64,000 nt of DNA, taken from NCBI GenBank assembly GCA_900471605.1, contig UCEY01000064.1, positions 20,664 to 84,663 on the forward strand. Reading direction: 5' to 3'. Position 1 is the first letter of the stretch. The number at the start of each line of letters is the position of its first letter. A model generated the notes under the pieces. That model worked only from the letters and a program-made list of their open reading frames with translations, had not been told where the DNA came from and ran no database searches. Below, one piece after another: positions 34,043 through 43,084 of this stretch. Position numbers and translations under genes: made by a program. This DNA is from Hyphomicrobiales bacterium (GTDB taxonomy: Bacteria; Pseudomonadota; Alphaproteobacteria; Rhizobiales; Rhizobiaceae).

Positions 34043-34222
34043 GGCGGGACTTGGCAGGATTCTGCCGGCAAGCGCAACCGAAAAAGAACGAAAGAGGAAT
34101 CAAAGGCCGGGATGAACTGCCGCTGCGACTGCCCGGGGACAGTCTGCTCGGCGAAGTCCGCATGCCCGCCCGGGCAGCATTGCCGCTGTTCAGTTTTCGT
34201 TGTCGACCCGTATGATCGCGGC

Positions 34223-35503
34223 ATGAAAATCCTGATTCTCGGCGCAACCGGCTTTATCGGCTCGGCGATCCTGCAAAGGCTCGCCGCCGACGGCCATAGG
34301 ATAACCGGCCTCGGGCGAGATCCCGGGAAGGCCAGGTTGAAATGGCCGGCAGCCGCGTGGCTGAAAGCCGACCTCGCAAAACTGTCCGCTGATGCGTGGC
34401 GCCCACTGATCGAGGACCAGGATATCATCGTCAACTGCGCCGGTGCCCTCCAGGACGGTCTTGCCGACGATCTTGCGGCCACCCAGGAAAAGGCCATGCT
34501 GTCGCTCTACGAGGCGGCAAGGGCGCTGGGCGGCAGGCGCATCGTGCAGATCTCCGCCCGCACGGATGGCGCCGCCGGCAGCCTGCCCTTCCTCGCCACC
34601 AAACGCCGCGCCGACAAGGCGCTTGCGGCAAGCGGCCTGCCCTTCGTCATCCTGCGGCCGGCGCTGGTCATCGGCCGCAATGCCCATGGCGGAACCGCCC
34701 TTCTGCGCTCGCTCGCAAGCTTCCCCGGACTGCTGCCGCTCATCCATGGAGAAAGCCCGGTCGAAACGGTCTCGCTGCGCGATGTCGCCGCCGCCGTTTC
34801 CCTCGCTATCGACGGCACCATCCCGGCCGGCAGCGATCTCGATCTTGCCGCGGAACAGACCCTGACGCTGTCAGACCTCGTGCAACAGCATCGCAGCTGG
34901 CTCGGCCTGCCCGCGGTCCGCGTCGTCGAATTGCCTGCGCCGCTCGCAAGACCGGTCGCCTGGGCTGCCGATCTTGCCGGAAGGCTCGGCTGGCGCTCGC
35001 CCCTTCGCTCGACGGCGATGACGGTGATGTCGGAAGGCGTCAGGAGCAGCCGTCCGAGACCGGGCGGCCTCGCATTTGCAGATGCAACGCAAACGCTCGC
35101 CGCTCATCCAAGCGGCGTCCAGGATCTATGGTTCGCGCGGCTCTATCTCCTCAAGCCGGCAATCATTCTGACCCTGTCGCTGTTCTGGCTGCTGTCCGGC
35201 CTGATCCCGCTCCTTGACGTGAGCGCCGCCGCGGCCCATTTCCCACCGGCCATGCCGGCCACGCTCGCGCTCTCGACAACCGTCGCGACATGCATCCTCG
35301 ATATCCTGCTCGGGTCCGCCGTCCTCGTCCGCCCCCATGCCCGTAAGGCGATGCTCGGGATGATCCTCACCAGTCTCGCCTACCTTGCCGGCGGCACGAT
35401 CCTGGAACCGCAGCTCTGGCTCGATCCGCTCGGCGTCCTCGTCAAGGTCCTGCCGTCGATCGCCCTCACTCTTGTTGCCCTCGCCATTCTGGACGAACGC
35501 TGA
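34223..35503 (+). CDS. SDR-family protein with C-terminal DoxX-like membrane domain
   Basis: 426 residues. The first 280 residues form an atypical SDR/NAD(P)-binding domain (ILGATGFIGSAIL; substrate region VSLRDVAAA). The last 130 residues contain four predicted membrane helices (PAIILTLSLFWLLSGLIPL onwards), as in DoxX-like proteins. The start at 34223 is taken from the conserved MKILILGATG opening. The stop overlaps the next start by 1 base, so it is coupled to the DUF2269 gene. Physiological role unknown. Confidence 0.82.
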   Translation: MKILILGATGFIGSAILQRLAADGHRITGLGRDPGKARLKWPAAAWLKADLAKLSADAWRPLIEDQDIIVNCAGALQDGLADDLAATQEKAMLSLYEAARALGGRRIVQISARTDGAAGSLPFLATKRRADKALAASGLPFVILRPALVIGRNAHGGTALLRSLASFPGLLPLIHGESPVETVSLRDVAAAVSLAIDGTIPAGSDLDLAAEQTLTLSDLVQQHRSWLGLPAVRVVELPAPLARPVAWAADLAGRLGWRSPLRSTAMTVMSEGVRSSRPRPGGLAFADATQTLAAHPSGVQDLWFARLYLLKPAIILTLSLFWLLSGLIPLLDVSAAAAHFPPAMPATLALSTTVATCILDILLGSAVLVRPHARKAMLGMILTSLAYLAGGTILEPQLWLDPLGVLVKVLPSIALTLVALAILDER

Positions 35504-35982
35504 TGGATGCCGAAAGCCTGCTACGGCTCATCCATGTCATCGGCGCCACGGTGCTGCTCGGAACCGGCGCCGGCATCGCCTTTTTCATGGTCATTGCCCG
35601 GCGGACGGAAGATCCGAAACTGATCGCCCATACCGCCGGCACCGTCGTGCTTGCCGATACCGTCTTCACCGCCACCGCCGTCGTCCTGCAGCCGATCACT
35701 GGCTATCTTTTGGCGCGAAGCATCGGCTGGTCGCTGACCGATGGCTGGATCGCCCTTTCGCTCATTCTCTATGTGGTGACAGGACTGTTCTGGCTGCCGG
35801 TCGTCTGGATCCAGATCAGGCTGCGCGATATCGCCCGCACCGCCTGCGAAAACTCCACAGCCCTTCCGCCCGAATGGTACCGGCTCTATCGGATCTGGTT
35901 CGCCTGCGGTTTCCCGGCCTTCGTCGCCGTCATCGCCATTTTTTGGCTGATGCTGACCAAGCCGGATATCCCGCTGTTCTGA
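35503..35982 (+). CDS. DUF2269-family integral membrane protein
   Basis: 159 residues, four membrane helices, starting LLRLIHVIGATVLLGTGAG, the usual DUF2269 opening with its conserved His. Function unknown. Translationally coupled to the upstream SDR-DoxX-like gene. Confidence 0.82.
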   Translation: MDAESLLRLIHVIGATVLLGTGAGIAFFMVIARRTEDPKLIAHTAGTVVLADTVFTATAVVLQPITGYLLARSIGWSLTDGWIALSLILYVVTGLFWLPVVWIQIRLRDIARTACENSTALPPEWYRLYRIWFACGFPAFVAVIAIFWLMLTKPDIPLF

Positions 35983-36077
35983 CGCCCGAATAGTTTTCCA
36001 TGATGCGAAGCATCGACTCAGAACGCTTAGCTCGACAGCTAACTATTCCTTTCTCGAAAAATTCTTTGCGGATCGAC

Positions 36078-36105
36078 GGAATAAATCCGCCCCTGCCGGT
36101 GTCTT
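36078..36105 (+). promoter_or_regulatory. Candidate ECF-sigma promoter
   Basis: GGAATAAAT and, 18 bases after its GGAAT, GTCTT lie about 50 bases upstream of the lipoprotein/sigma/anti-sigma genes. Spacing and sequence fit autoregulated ECF-sigma promoters of the GGAAT/GTC type. Confidence 0.4.
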
Positions 36106-36153
36106 GACCTATGCGGCCGATGTGAGGCTGCCATTCAACCAGGGAGACGATCC

Positions 36154-36531
36154 ATGAAGACCTTCATTCTCGTGCCTTTCGCGCTCGCAGCGCTGACCTC
36201 GGTCGCGTTTGCCGCCGGCCCGTTCAAGACCGTCAAGACCTCCACCAAGGGCGACGTCCTTGCCGGTGAAAAGGGCATGACGCTCTACACCTTCAAGAAC
36301 GACAAGCCCGGCACCTCCAACTGCTACGACAAGTGCGCCACCAACTGGCCGCCGGTCATGGCCGCTTCCGATGCGAAGGCCGATGGTGCATACTCTATCG
36401 TGACCCGCAAGGACGGGGCCAAGCAGTGGGCGAAGGATGGCATGCCGCTCTATTACTGGGTCAAGGACACCAAGGAAGGCGACACCACCGGTGACGGCGT
36501 GAACGGCGTGTGGGATGTCGCAAAACCCTGA
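36154..36531 (+). CDS. Secreted COG4315-type protein (lipoprotein_15-like repeats)
   Basis: 125 residues with signal peptide (FILVPFALAALTSVAFAAG). Two repeats typical of COG4315 proteins are visible: GMTLYTFKND ... CYDKCATNWPPV, and GMPLYYWVKDT with GDTTGDGVNGVWDV. The family is periplasmic or outer-membrane-linked and of unknown function, often beside ECF sigma genes as here. The stop overlaps the sigma-factor gene by 17 bases. Confidence 0.88.
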   Translation: MKTFILVPFALAALTSVAFAAGPFKTVKTSTKGDVLAGEKGMTLYTFKNDKPGTSNCYDKCATNWPPVMAASDAKADGAYSIVTRKDGAKQWAKDGMPLYYWVKDTKEGDTTGDGVNGVWDVAKP

Positions 36532-37075
36532 TCAATCCCCTTCCGGAACGGCGCGTGAGGCACAGGCTCCCGCGCCGATTTCCTTCGAGGCGCAGATCCT
36601 CGCGCTCCTGCCGACCCTCAGGCGCTATTCGCGCAGCCTGACGCGTTCGGACACGGAGAGCGAGGACCTGCTGCAGGATTGCGTCGAGAAGGCGCTGCTG
36701 AGCCGTGCCCAATGGCGTGGCTCGAATTTCAAGTCCTGGGCCTACAGGATCATGACCAATCTTCACCTCAACGCGCGCCGGTCGATTGCGCGGCGTCCCT
36801 CCGTCGGCATCGAGGAGGCCGAGACCGTGGCCGCCGGTACGAGCGCCGACGACCCGCTCGAAAAGAATCGCCTCGTGCAGGCGCTGGAAACGCTGCCGAA
36901 GGAGGCGCGCGCGGTGCTGATGCTGGTGGTCGTCGAGGGTTATGCCTATCAGGAAGTGGCCGACATGCTGGACATTCCGGTCGGCACGGTCATGTCGCGC
37001 CTGTCGCGGGCGCGCCAGGCATTGCGGGAAAAAATGCGGGAGGAAAACGTCATACCATTGCGGAGACCACGATGA
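36515..37075 (+). CDS. ECF-type RNA polymerase sigma factor
   Basis: 186 residues. Sigma region 2 (LRRYSRSLTRSDTESEDLLQD, SWAYRIMTNL) and region 4 (LPKEARAVLMLVVVEGYAYQEVADML, GTVMSRLSRAR). Overlaps the secreted-protein gene and the anti-sigma gene (4-base ATGA), making one three-gene unit. It is likely autoregulated and held by the membrane-bound product of the next gene. Confidence 0.92.
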   Translation: MSQNPDQSPSGTAREAQAPAPISFEAQILALLPTLRRYSRSLTRSDTESEDLLQDCVEKALLSRAQWRGSNFKSWAYRIMTNLHLNARRSIARRPSVGIEEAETVAAGTSADDPLEKNRLVQALETLPKEARAVLMLVVVEGYAYQEVADMLDIPVGTVMSRLSRARQALREKMREENVIPLRRPR

Positions 37076-37857
37076 CCGAAGCCAGATCCGTATCCGAGGC
37101 GGAACTGCACGCCTATGCCGACGGCTTCCTCGACGAGGCCGACCGTGCCCGCGTGCAGAGTTTTCTGGCCGAAAACCCGGAAGCGGCGCAGATGGTGTCC
37201 GACTGGCAGGAGCAGAACGAAGAATTGCGCGCCGCCTTCGCCGGCTATGAGAGGTCGAAACTCTCCGATATCCGCCTCCTTTCGGGCGGTCTGGCGCGCG
37301 CCGGCACCCGGCCGTCGCGCCGCTTGGCGCTGGCAGCCGCCGCGGTGCTGATCTTCGCGGCCGGCGCGCTCGGCGGCCATTATGGCCCGCTTCTGTTCGA
37401 ACCTGCGGATATCCGGCTGACCTATGCCGAAATCCTGCCGCGCGAAGCCCGTACTGCCTTCCTCGTTTATGCGAGCGAAGTGCGCCATCCGGTGGAAGTG
37501 TTCGCCAACGAGGAAACGCACCTCGCCACCTGGCTCGGCAAACGCCTGTCGATCGCCAATCTCAAGGTCCCCAACCTGCAGGGACAAGGCTTCAAGCTGG
37601 TCGGCGGCCGTCTCCTGCCGGTCGGCGGCAAGCCGGGTGCGCTGTTCATGTACGAGGACCAGGGCGGCCAGCGACTGACGGTGCTCGTCGGCCGCAACAA
37701 GGAAAACCGCACCACCAGCTTCCGCTTCGCCTCCGCCAACTCGGTCGAAACCTTCTACTGGATCGACGGCGAGCTCGGTTATGCGGTCACCGGCGAAATC
37801 TCCCGCGACATGCTGCGCCGGATCGCCGAGGAGTGTTACCGCCAGTTTCCGTCGTAA
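37072..37857 (+). CDS. Membrane-bound anti-sigma factor
   Basis: 261 residues. Cytosolic N-terminal helix region with a zinc-less anti-sigma layout (AELHAYADGFLDEADRARV), one membrane helix (LALAAAAVLIFAAGALGG) near residue 85, and a periplasmic C-terminal sensor-like domain. Such proteins bind and inactivate the partner ECF sigma until an envelope signal arrives. Confidence 0.87.
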   Translation: MTEARSVSEAELHAYADGFLDEADRARVQSFLAENPEAAQMVSDWQEQNEELRAAFAGYERSKLSDIRLLSGGLARAGTRPSRRLALAAAAVLIFAAGALGGHYGPLLFEPADIRLTYAEILPREARTAFLVYASEVRHPVEVFANEETHLATWLGKRLSIANLKVPNLQGQGFKLVGGRLLPVGGKPGALFMYEDQGGQRLTVLVGRNKENRTTSFRFASANSVETFYWIDGELGYAVTGEISRDMLRRIAEECYRQFPS

Positions 37858-37910
37858 TGGGCGGCGCCTTCAGCGGCGCTTCCGTCTTGATCTGTTCTGC
37901 CTCTGCGGCA

Positions 37911-38110
37911 GCCCCTCATCCGACTGCCGCCACCTTCTCCCCGCCTGCAGGGAGAAGGACGCAAGAGGCACCGCCTCTGTCCCGCGTAAGCCTCGGAAAA
38001 TGCGCACCCTACTTCCTTCACGCGAACTGGAGAGAGAGAGCACGAGCGCTCACAACTCGTTCCCTTCTCTCCGCGCGCGGGGAGAAGGTGGCGGCAGCCG
38101 GATGAGGGGC
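37911..38110. repeat. Rhizobial intergenic palindromic element
   Basis: The outer arms (37911-37942 and 38079-38110) are 32 bases long and complementary at 31 positions. Each arm leads into a smaller hairpin of CTTCTCCCC/GGGAGAAG type. The core CCCTCATCCG...CCACCTTCTCCCC is a dispersed intergenic repeat known from many Rhizobiaceae genomes. It separates the anti-sigma gene from the convergent nitrile hydratase cluster. Confidence 0.85.
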
Positions 38111-38127
38111 AATCCCGACCGCCCGGT

Positions 38128-38514
38128 CTACGCCAAACCACCCACCCGCAGCGGATCGTTGGCCAGCTCGATCGGCCGGCCATGCGGCGTTGCCTCGGCG
38201 GCCCTCTGCCAGCTCTGCTGCAGCGCCAGGATCACCTCGTCATCCGCGACACCCTTGGCCGCCACCAGCCCGGACAGCGCCGCCACCCAGCAGTCGAAAT
38301 AGTCGCCGCCGTCCTCGGCCCGGCCCGGCTTGTGGACCTCGCCCGAAAGGGCTGCGGCCCATTCGCTCCAGGTGAACAGGCCGCGCTCGTGCAGATGCAC
38401 GGTCATCGCAAAGGCTTCCGCCGCCCAGGGCTCCGGAAATACCGGATCACCTTCCGGTGACTTCGGCAGGCCCGGCGACTGCACCAATGCCGAGGGGATC
38501 TCACACGCGCTCAA
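38128..38514 (-). CDS. Nitrile hydratase accessory/activator protein
   Basis: About 128 residues from a TTG at 38514 preceded by GGGAG; an ATG at 38532 is the alternative. FTWSEWAAALSGEV and DYFDCWVAALSGLV match the small protein that escorts cobalt into nitrile hydratase (P14K/NhlE family) and resemble the beta-subunit N-terminus. The start overlaps the end of nthB, as expected for a coupled maturation factor. Confidence 0.88.
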   Translation of the reverse strand: MSACEIPSALVQSPGLPKSPEGDPVFPEPWAAEAFAMTVHLHERGLFTWSEWAAALSGEVHKPGRAEDGGDYFDCWVAALSGLVAAKGVADDEVILALQQSWQRAAEATPHGRPIELANDPLRVGGLA

Positions 38515-39160
38515 GATAGCTCTCCCAGGCATCGATCGACACGGTCAGCGTCGGATCGGCGCCCTCGCCCCAGATTTCAGGCCCGTCGAAAACGACGGTA
38601 TAGACCCATTGCGGGTTCTCGCCCCTGCCATGCGCATTGTCGTCCGGAAACACATAGGAACCCTGCACGGCCTCGACCACGCCCGTCTTGGCGCGGGCAT
38701 AACGCGGCAACCGCGTATGGGTCTGCGGGTTGAAATTGCGCGTCCGCACCCGGTCGCCCTGCTGGAACCGCGGTTCGGTCCCGACCGGCCGGTCGCAGGG
38801 GCCGCCTTTGGCCAGCACGCCGGCCACCATGTCCGCCTTCAGGATACGCTTCGGCGTCGCCGGCTCCGTCTGCTTGCGACCCGTATCGATTTCCGCCCTC
38901 GTGGCAAAGCCGTGGCGTTCGAGCAGCACTTCCAGCGCCCGCGTCCAGATCTCGTAATAGCTTGCGGCGAGATAGTCCGCCGGCGGAATGTTCTCTCTCG
39001 CATGCCGGCTTTCGTCGATCGTCCATGCGCCGAAGGCACCGCCGGACAGCGTCAGCCCCAGCGCCCGCTTCTCCCATTCCGCATGGAAATAGGGCTCGTC
39101 CTTTTCGGGCGCCACCGGCCCGAAACCCATCTGCCCGCCGAGATCGTGAGGTCCGTTCAT
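38501..39160 (-). CDS. nthB: Nitrile hydratase subunit beta
   Basis: 219 residues from the ATG at 39160. MNGPHDLGGQMGFG at the N-terminus is diagnostic; the C-terminal domain has FQQGDRVRTRNFNPQTHTR and VYTVVF...WGEGADP. With the alpha subunit it forms the heteromer that hydrates nitriles to amides in the cytosol. The start overlaps the nthA stop by 4 bases. Confidence 0.95.
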   Translation of the reverse strand: MNGPHDLGGQMGFGPVAPEKDEPYFHAEWEKRALGLTLSGGAFGAWTIDESRHARENIPPADYLAASYYEIWTRALEVLLERHGFATRAEIDTGRKQTEPATPKRILKADMVAGVLAKGGPCDRPVGTEPRFQQGDRVRTRNFNPQTHTRLPRYARAKTGVVEAVQGSYVFPDDNAHGRGENPQWVYTVVFDGPEIWGEGADPTLTVSIDAWESYLERV

Positions 39161-39795
39161 GGCTGGGCTCCGGCCACTGCCGTGCCGATCATCGCATCGC
39201 GGCTGACAAGGTCGGCGAGCGCCTCTTCGGTCAGACCGTCCGTCCCTTCCGGCCGTTCGGGGACCACCAGGTAGCGCAGTTCCGCCGTCGAATCCCAGAC
39301 GCGGATCTTCTTCGTCTCCGGCAGGGTCAGGCCGAATTCGGCAAGCACGCCGCGCGGATCGATGACAGCGCGCGAGCGATAGGCCGGCGCCTTGTACCAG
39401 ACCGGCGGCAGGCCGAGCACCGCCCACGGATAACAGGAGCAGAGCGTGCAGACGACGAGGTTGTGGGTCTCGGGCGTATTGAACACCGCCCGCATATGTT
39501 CGCCCTGCCGGCCTGTAAACCCAAGGCTGGCGATCGCCGCCGTCGCATCGGTCCGCAGCCATTCGGCAAAACTCGGATCGCTCCAGGCCCTGGCCACGAC
39601 GCGGGCTCCGTTGCGCGGGCCGATCTTCGTCTCATAGGTCTCGACGATCGCATCGATCGCCTTGGGGTCGATCAGGCCCTTTTCGGTCAGCACCGTTTCG
39701 AGCGCCTTCACCCGCGCCTGCATGTCGCTGTAGCGGTTATCGTGACCATGCTCGTGATGATGATCGTGGTCGTGATCGTGGTGATCTGCGGACAT
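39157..39795 (-). CDS. nthA: Nitrile hydratase subunit alpha, cobalt type
   Basis: 212 residues from the ATG at 39795. The metal-claw motif is VVCTLCSCYPW; the Thr in CTLCSC marks cobalt-type enzymes (iron types have Ser). Two of these cysteines become sulfenic/sulfinic acids in the active enzyme. Unusually, the first 20 residues are very rich in His and Asp (HHDHDHDHHHEHGHDN), which may bind metal. First gene of nthA-nthB-accessory. Confidence 0.96.
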   Translation of the reverse strand: MSADHHDHDHDHHHEHGHDNRYSDMQARVKALETVLTEKGLIDPKAIDAIVETYETKIGPRNGARVVARAWSDPSFAEWLRTDATAAIASLGFTGRQGEHMRAVFNTPETHNLVVCTLCSCYPWAVLGLPPVWYKAPAYRSRAVIDPRGVLAEFGLTLPETKKIRVWDSTAELRYLVVPERPEGTDGLTEEALADLVSRDAMIGTAVAGAQP

Positions 39796-39806
39796 GGATA
39801 TCTCCC

Positions 39807-40400
39807 TTACTTCAGCATCGGCCAGAGGCTTGCGACAAGCAAGAGCGCCATGGTGATGTTGAACCATTTCAGCCGCGCCGGCACCGACAGCCATTCGCGC
39901 AGCGCCGAGCCGAAGCCCGCCCAGGTCGAAACGCTCGGCACGTTGACGGCGGCGAACGCGAGCCCGACGAGCATCACGGTCGGCAGGTAATAGTCGGGGT
40001 TGGTATAGGTCGCCATGGCGGTGACCGCCATCACCCAGGCTTTCGGGTTGACCCATTGGAACGCCGCTGCGCCGAGAAACGTCATCGGCTTCGCACCCGC
40101 CTTGCCATCCGACAGGCTGCGCGACGTGCCGATCTTCCAGGCGACCCAGAGCAGATAGGCTCCGCCCGCGAATTTGAGCGCCGTATAGACGACCGGCACC
40201 GAGTGCAGCAATGCCCCGAGCCCCAGCCCGACGGCGATTAGCAGCGACAGGAAGCCGGCGCCGATGCCGAGCATATGCGGGATGGTCCGCGCAAAGCCGA
40301 AGTTCACGCCCGATGCGAACAGCATCATATTGTTCGGCCCCGGCGTGATCGAGGTGGTGAAGGCAAACAGGATCAGGGCCAGAAAGGTTTCCAGCTGCAT
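39807..40400 (-). CDS. LysE-family amino-acid/metabolite exporter
   Basis: 197 residues from the ATG at 40400 (AGGAGAAC upstream). The LysE/RhtB opening TTSITPGPNNMMLFASG is clear, with about six membrane helices and a second conserved block FQWVNPKAWVMAV. It exports amino acids or related compounds. It lies 11 bases upstream of nthA on the same strand and may be co-transcribed with the nitrile hydratase genes, possibly to export an amide or acid product. Confidence 0.9.
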   Translation of the reverse strand: MQLETFLALILFAFTTSITPGPNNMMLFASGVNFGFARTIPHMLGIGAGFLSLLIAVGLGLGALLHSVPVVYTALKFAGGAYLLWVAWKIGTSRSLSDGKAGAKPMTFLGAAAFQWVNPKAWVMAVTAMATYTNPDYYLPTVMLVGLAFAAVNVPSVSTWAGFGSALREWLSVPARLKWFNITMALLLVASLWPMLK

Positions 40401-40573
40401 ATGTTCTCCTAGCGCCAATCCGTCCCGCTTGTCTCGACCGTCTCGTATCGCGAACGGCCTGTGGGTCCGGTGATAAGATCGTTGGGAACAATCTTCAAGC
40501 GGAACTTGGAGGCTTCAATCGACGCCATATCCTCAGTAGGATAGACGCCCTGAGATAGAGATCGAGGTTTCCG

Positions 40574-41416
40574 ATGTCCGATATCCCGACAGTCACCCTG
40601 CCCTCCGGCATTTCGGTCCCGGCGCTCGGCCTCGGTACCTGGCAGATGGGCGAGGATGCCCGCAAGGCCGGCATCGAGATCGAAAGCCTGAAGCGCGGCC
40701 TCGATCTCGGCCTGACGCTGATCGACACGGCGGAAATGTATGGCGAGGGCGGCGCCGAAAAGATCACCGCGCAGGCGATCGCCGGCCGGCGCGACGAGGT
40801 CTTCCTGGTCAGCAAGGTCTATCCCTGGAACGCCGGCCGCAAGAGCGTCGTCGAAGCCTGCGAACGCAGCCTCACCCGGCTGAAGACCGACCGGCTCGAC
40901 CTCTATCTCCTGCACTGGCGCGGGGAACATCCGCTTGAAGAGACCGTCGCCGGTTTCGAGGAATTGCGCCGGGCCGGCAAGATCGGCGCCTGGGGCGTCT
41001 CGAATTTCGATCTCGACGACATGCTCGAACTGATGGACGTGCCGGATGGCAGGAATTGTTCGGCCAACCAGGTCCTCTACAACCTCTCCCGCCGCGGTAT
41101 CGAATACGACCTTTTGCCATGGTGCCAGGAACGCGGCATTCCGGTCATGGCCTATTCGCCGATCGAACAGGGCCGGCTTGCCAGAAGCGGGGAGCTGATC
41201 CGCATCGCCAAGGCCTATCAGGCGACGCCGGCGCAGGTGGCGCTCGCCTTCCTGCTGGAACGCGACGGCGTCATCGCCATCCCCAAATCCGCCAACCCGG
41301 ACCGCGTCGCGGAAAACGCCGAGGCGCCGGAGCTGGAACTGAGCGAAGAGGACTGGACCGCGCTGGACGCCGCCTTCCCGCCGCCGGCACGCAAGCAGCC
41401 GCTTGAAATGATCTAA
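40574..41416 (+). CDS. Aldo/keto reductase
   Basis: 280 residues. The catalytic tetrad is visible: Asp and Tyr in LIDTAEMYGEG, Lys in LVSKVYP, His in LLHWRG. NADPH-binding C-terminal IAIPKSANPDRVAEN. It probably reduces aldehydes in detoxification. The stop overlaps that of the convergent capsule-type gene by 4 bases. Confidence 0.92.
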   Translation: MSDIPTVTLPSGISVPALGLGTWQMGEDARKAGIEIESLKRGLDLGLTLIDTAEMYGEGGAEKITAQAIAGRRDEVFLVSKVYPWNAGRKSVVEACERSLTRLKTDRLDLYLLHWRGEHPLEETVAGFEELRRAGKIGAWGVSNFDLDDMLELMDVPDGRNCSANQVLYNLSRRGIEYDLLPWCQERGIPVMAYSPIEQGRLARSGELIRIAKAYQATPAQVALAFLLERDGVIAIPKSANPDRVAENAEAPELELSEEDWTALDAAFPPPARKQPLEMI

Positions 41417-42465
41417 TCCAGATCGTGCGTCCGACGTTCCGCAACCAGCGTGTCGATGGCCCGGAACACGCCGATCTCCTGCCAGGCCTTGGTATCCCTG
41501 TAGGACGGATAGAGGCTGAAGGCAGCAGCCGCAAGCTGGTCGATACTCGGGCGGGCGGTGCGCCGCGGCAGCATCTCCCGGGACCTTTCGCCCAGCCTGT
41601 CGTCCGTCAGCCCCCAGCCGGCATAAAACGGCGCCGCGTAACAGCGGACCGGGATGCCGCGCAGCAGTGCGTCGAGGCCGAATTGGCTCGACACGGTCCA
41701 GACCTCGTCGACGACATCGAGCATCGAAGCGGCCGAAACCGCATCAATCAGCAGGATCACGCCGGGCGTTCGTGACGCCAGTTCGGTCAGATACCCCTTG
41801 CGGAACCCGGCCATCACGTCCGGATGGGTGCGCACCACGCATTGCGCGCCGCTTGCCACCGCATCCTCCAGCATCCGCACGAAACTTTCGGGCGAGCCGC
41901 CCGCCATCGGTACCGAGACGTCGCCAAACACCTGGTCAACCAGCAGTACCCGCCGCCGGGTCGTTGGGTCGAGCTTCGGCCGACGGTGCGGAAGGTTGTT
42001 GTATTTGGAGAGCCGATGCCGGACGATCGCCTCGCGGATATCAGCCCCATGAGATCCGTCCATCCCGGTGGAACCGGCAATCAACCGTTCCAGCCGCGAC
42101 GGCTTCGATGCATCCACCGGCATGCCGAGATCGTCGATCGAAATCGAGATCGGCAAGGTCATTTCCTTGCCGAGGCCGACGGAACGCAGAAAACCGTCCT
42201 CGAGATACCAGGAGGGCAGCCCGCGCAGCCCGGCGATGAAACGCGCCGTCCTTGCCGGGATGCGCCCGCCCCACAACACCACCCCCCCGATACCCGGGCT
42301 GAGCGTCGGCTCAAGCCTTTTGATGCCGAAATAGTGGCAGAGCCACGGCTGGGACTGCCGGACATAGAAGGTAGCGCCGAGGCGCGTGCCGGATGGAGGC
42401 AGCCAGTCCTTCTGCAATCGCCGCCCCTCCTGTCCAGCTGCTCCGCGGTCCCTGGCGGGCGTCAC
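41413..42465 (-). CDS. Capsule polysaccharide glycosyltransferase-like protein (KpsC/LipA type)
   Basis: 350 residues from a GTG at 42465 inside the last codons of ilvH. Family blocks of Capsule_synth proteins (beta-Kdo transferases): WYLEDGFLRSVG, SISIDDLGMPVDA, LLVDQVFGDVSV, VRTHPDVMAGF, VWTVSSQFGLDAL and YAAPFYAGWGLTDD. These act on Kdo-containing capsule or K-antigen precursors. It is about half the size of KpsC, so it is a single-domain version. Overlap with ilvH suggests coupling to an otherwise unrelated operon. Confidence 0.82.
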   Translation of the reverse strand: MTPARDRGAAGQEGRRLQKDWLPPSGTRLGATFYVRQSQPWLCHYFGIKRLEPTLSPGIGGVVLWGGRIPARTARFIAGLRGLPSWYLEDGFLRSVGLGKEMTLPISISIDDLGMPVDASKPSRLERLIAGSTGMDGSHGADIREAIVRHRLSKYNNLPHRRPKLDPTTRRRVLLVDQVFGDVSVPMAGGSPESFVRMLEDAVASGAQCVVRTHPDVMAGFRKGYLTELASRTPGVILLIDAVSAASMLDVVDEVWTVSSQFGLDALLRGIPVRCYAAPFYAGWGLTDDRLGERSREMLPRRTARPSIDQLAAAAFSLYPSYRDTKAWQEIGVFRAIDTLVAERRTHDLD

Positions 42466-43034
42466 ATGCCCTGCGGGCCGCGGTTCATCGCCGCGATCCC
42501 GGTGCGGCAGACTTCGACGAGGCCGAGCGGCTTCATGATTGCCACGAACTGGTCGATCTTGGAGGATTTCCCGGTGATCTCCAGGATGAAATGTTCAACC
42601 GTCGCATCGACCACCTTCGCATGGAAGGCATCCGCAAGCCGGAGCGTCTCAGCGCGGTGGTCACCCTGGCCGACCACCTTCACCAGTGCCACTTCGCGCT
42701 CGATCGGCCGCTCCTGGCCGAGCGCATGGGCCCGCACCGTCAGATCGACGACCCGGTGCACAGGCACGATCCGTTCTAGCTGCGCCTTGATCTGTTCGAG
42801 CACCGTCGGCGTGCCGCGCGTCACGATGGTGATGCGGGATAGGTGCGCTTCATGTTCCGTTTCCGAAACCGTCAGGCTTTCGATATTGTAGCCGCGGCCG
42901 GAAAACAGGCCGATCACCCGGGCGAGCACGCCCGGTTCGTTGGCGACGAGCACCGAAAGCGTGTGGCTTTCGGCCTTCGCCGTCTCGGGCGTGATGAAAT
43001 AGGCGGATCCGGTCGGTTGCTGATGCGCATTCAT
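42462..43034 (-). CDS. ilvH: Acetolactate synthase small (regulatory) subunit
   Basis: 190 residues. ACT domain near residues 25-95 (LSVLVANEPGVLARVIGLFSGRG) that binds valine for feedback control, plus a C-terminal ALS_ss_C domain (DAFHAKVVDATVEHFILEITG). Pairs with IlvB, encoded 50 bases upstream on the same strand, in Ile/Val/Leu synthesis. Confidence 0.96.
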   Translation of the reverse strand: MNAHQQPTGSAYFITPETAKAESHTLSVLVANEPGVLARVIGLFSGRGYNIESLTVSETEHEAHLSRITIVTRGTPTVLEQIKAQLERIVPVHRVVDLTVRAHALGQERPIEREVALVKVVGQGDHRAETLRLADAFHAKVVDATVEHFILEITGKSSKIDQFVAIMKPLGLVEVCRTGIAAMNRGPQGM

Positions 43035-43084
43035 AATCTTAGGTCCATTTCCTCAGAATCTTGTTGAAGGGATAGCAGCCCGTC

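Noticed and set aside
34025..34222. Upstream extension of the SDR-DoxX-like gene
   Set aside because: The extra 66 residues are Cys/Arg-rich, overlap the start region of the RecD-like gene, and precede a canonical MKILILGATG start.
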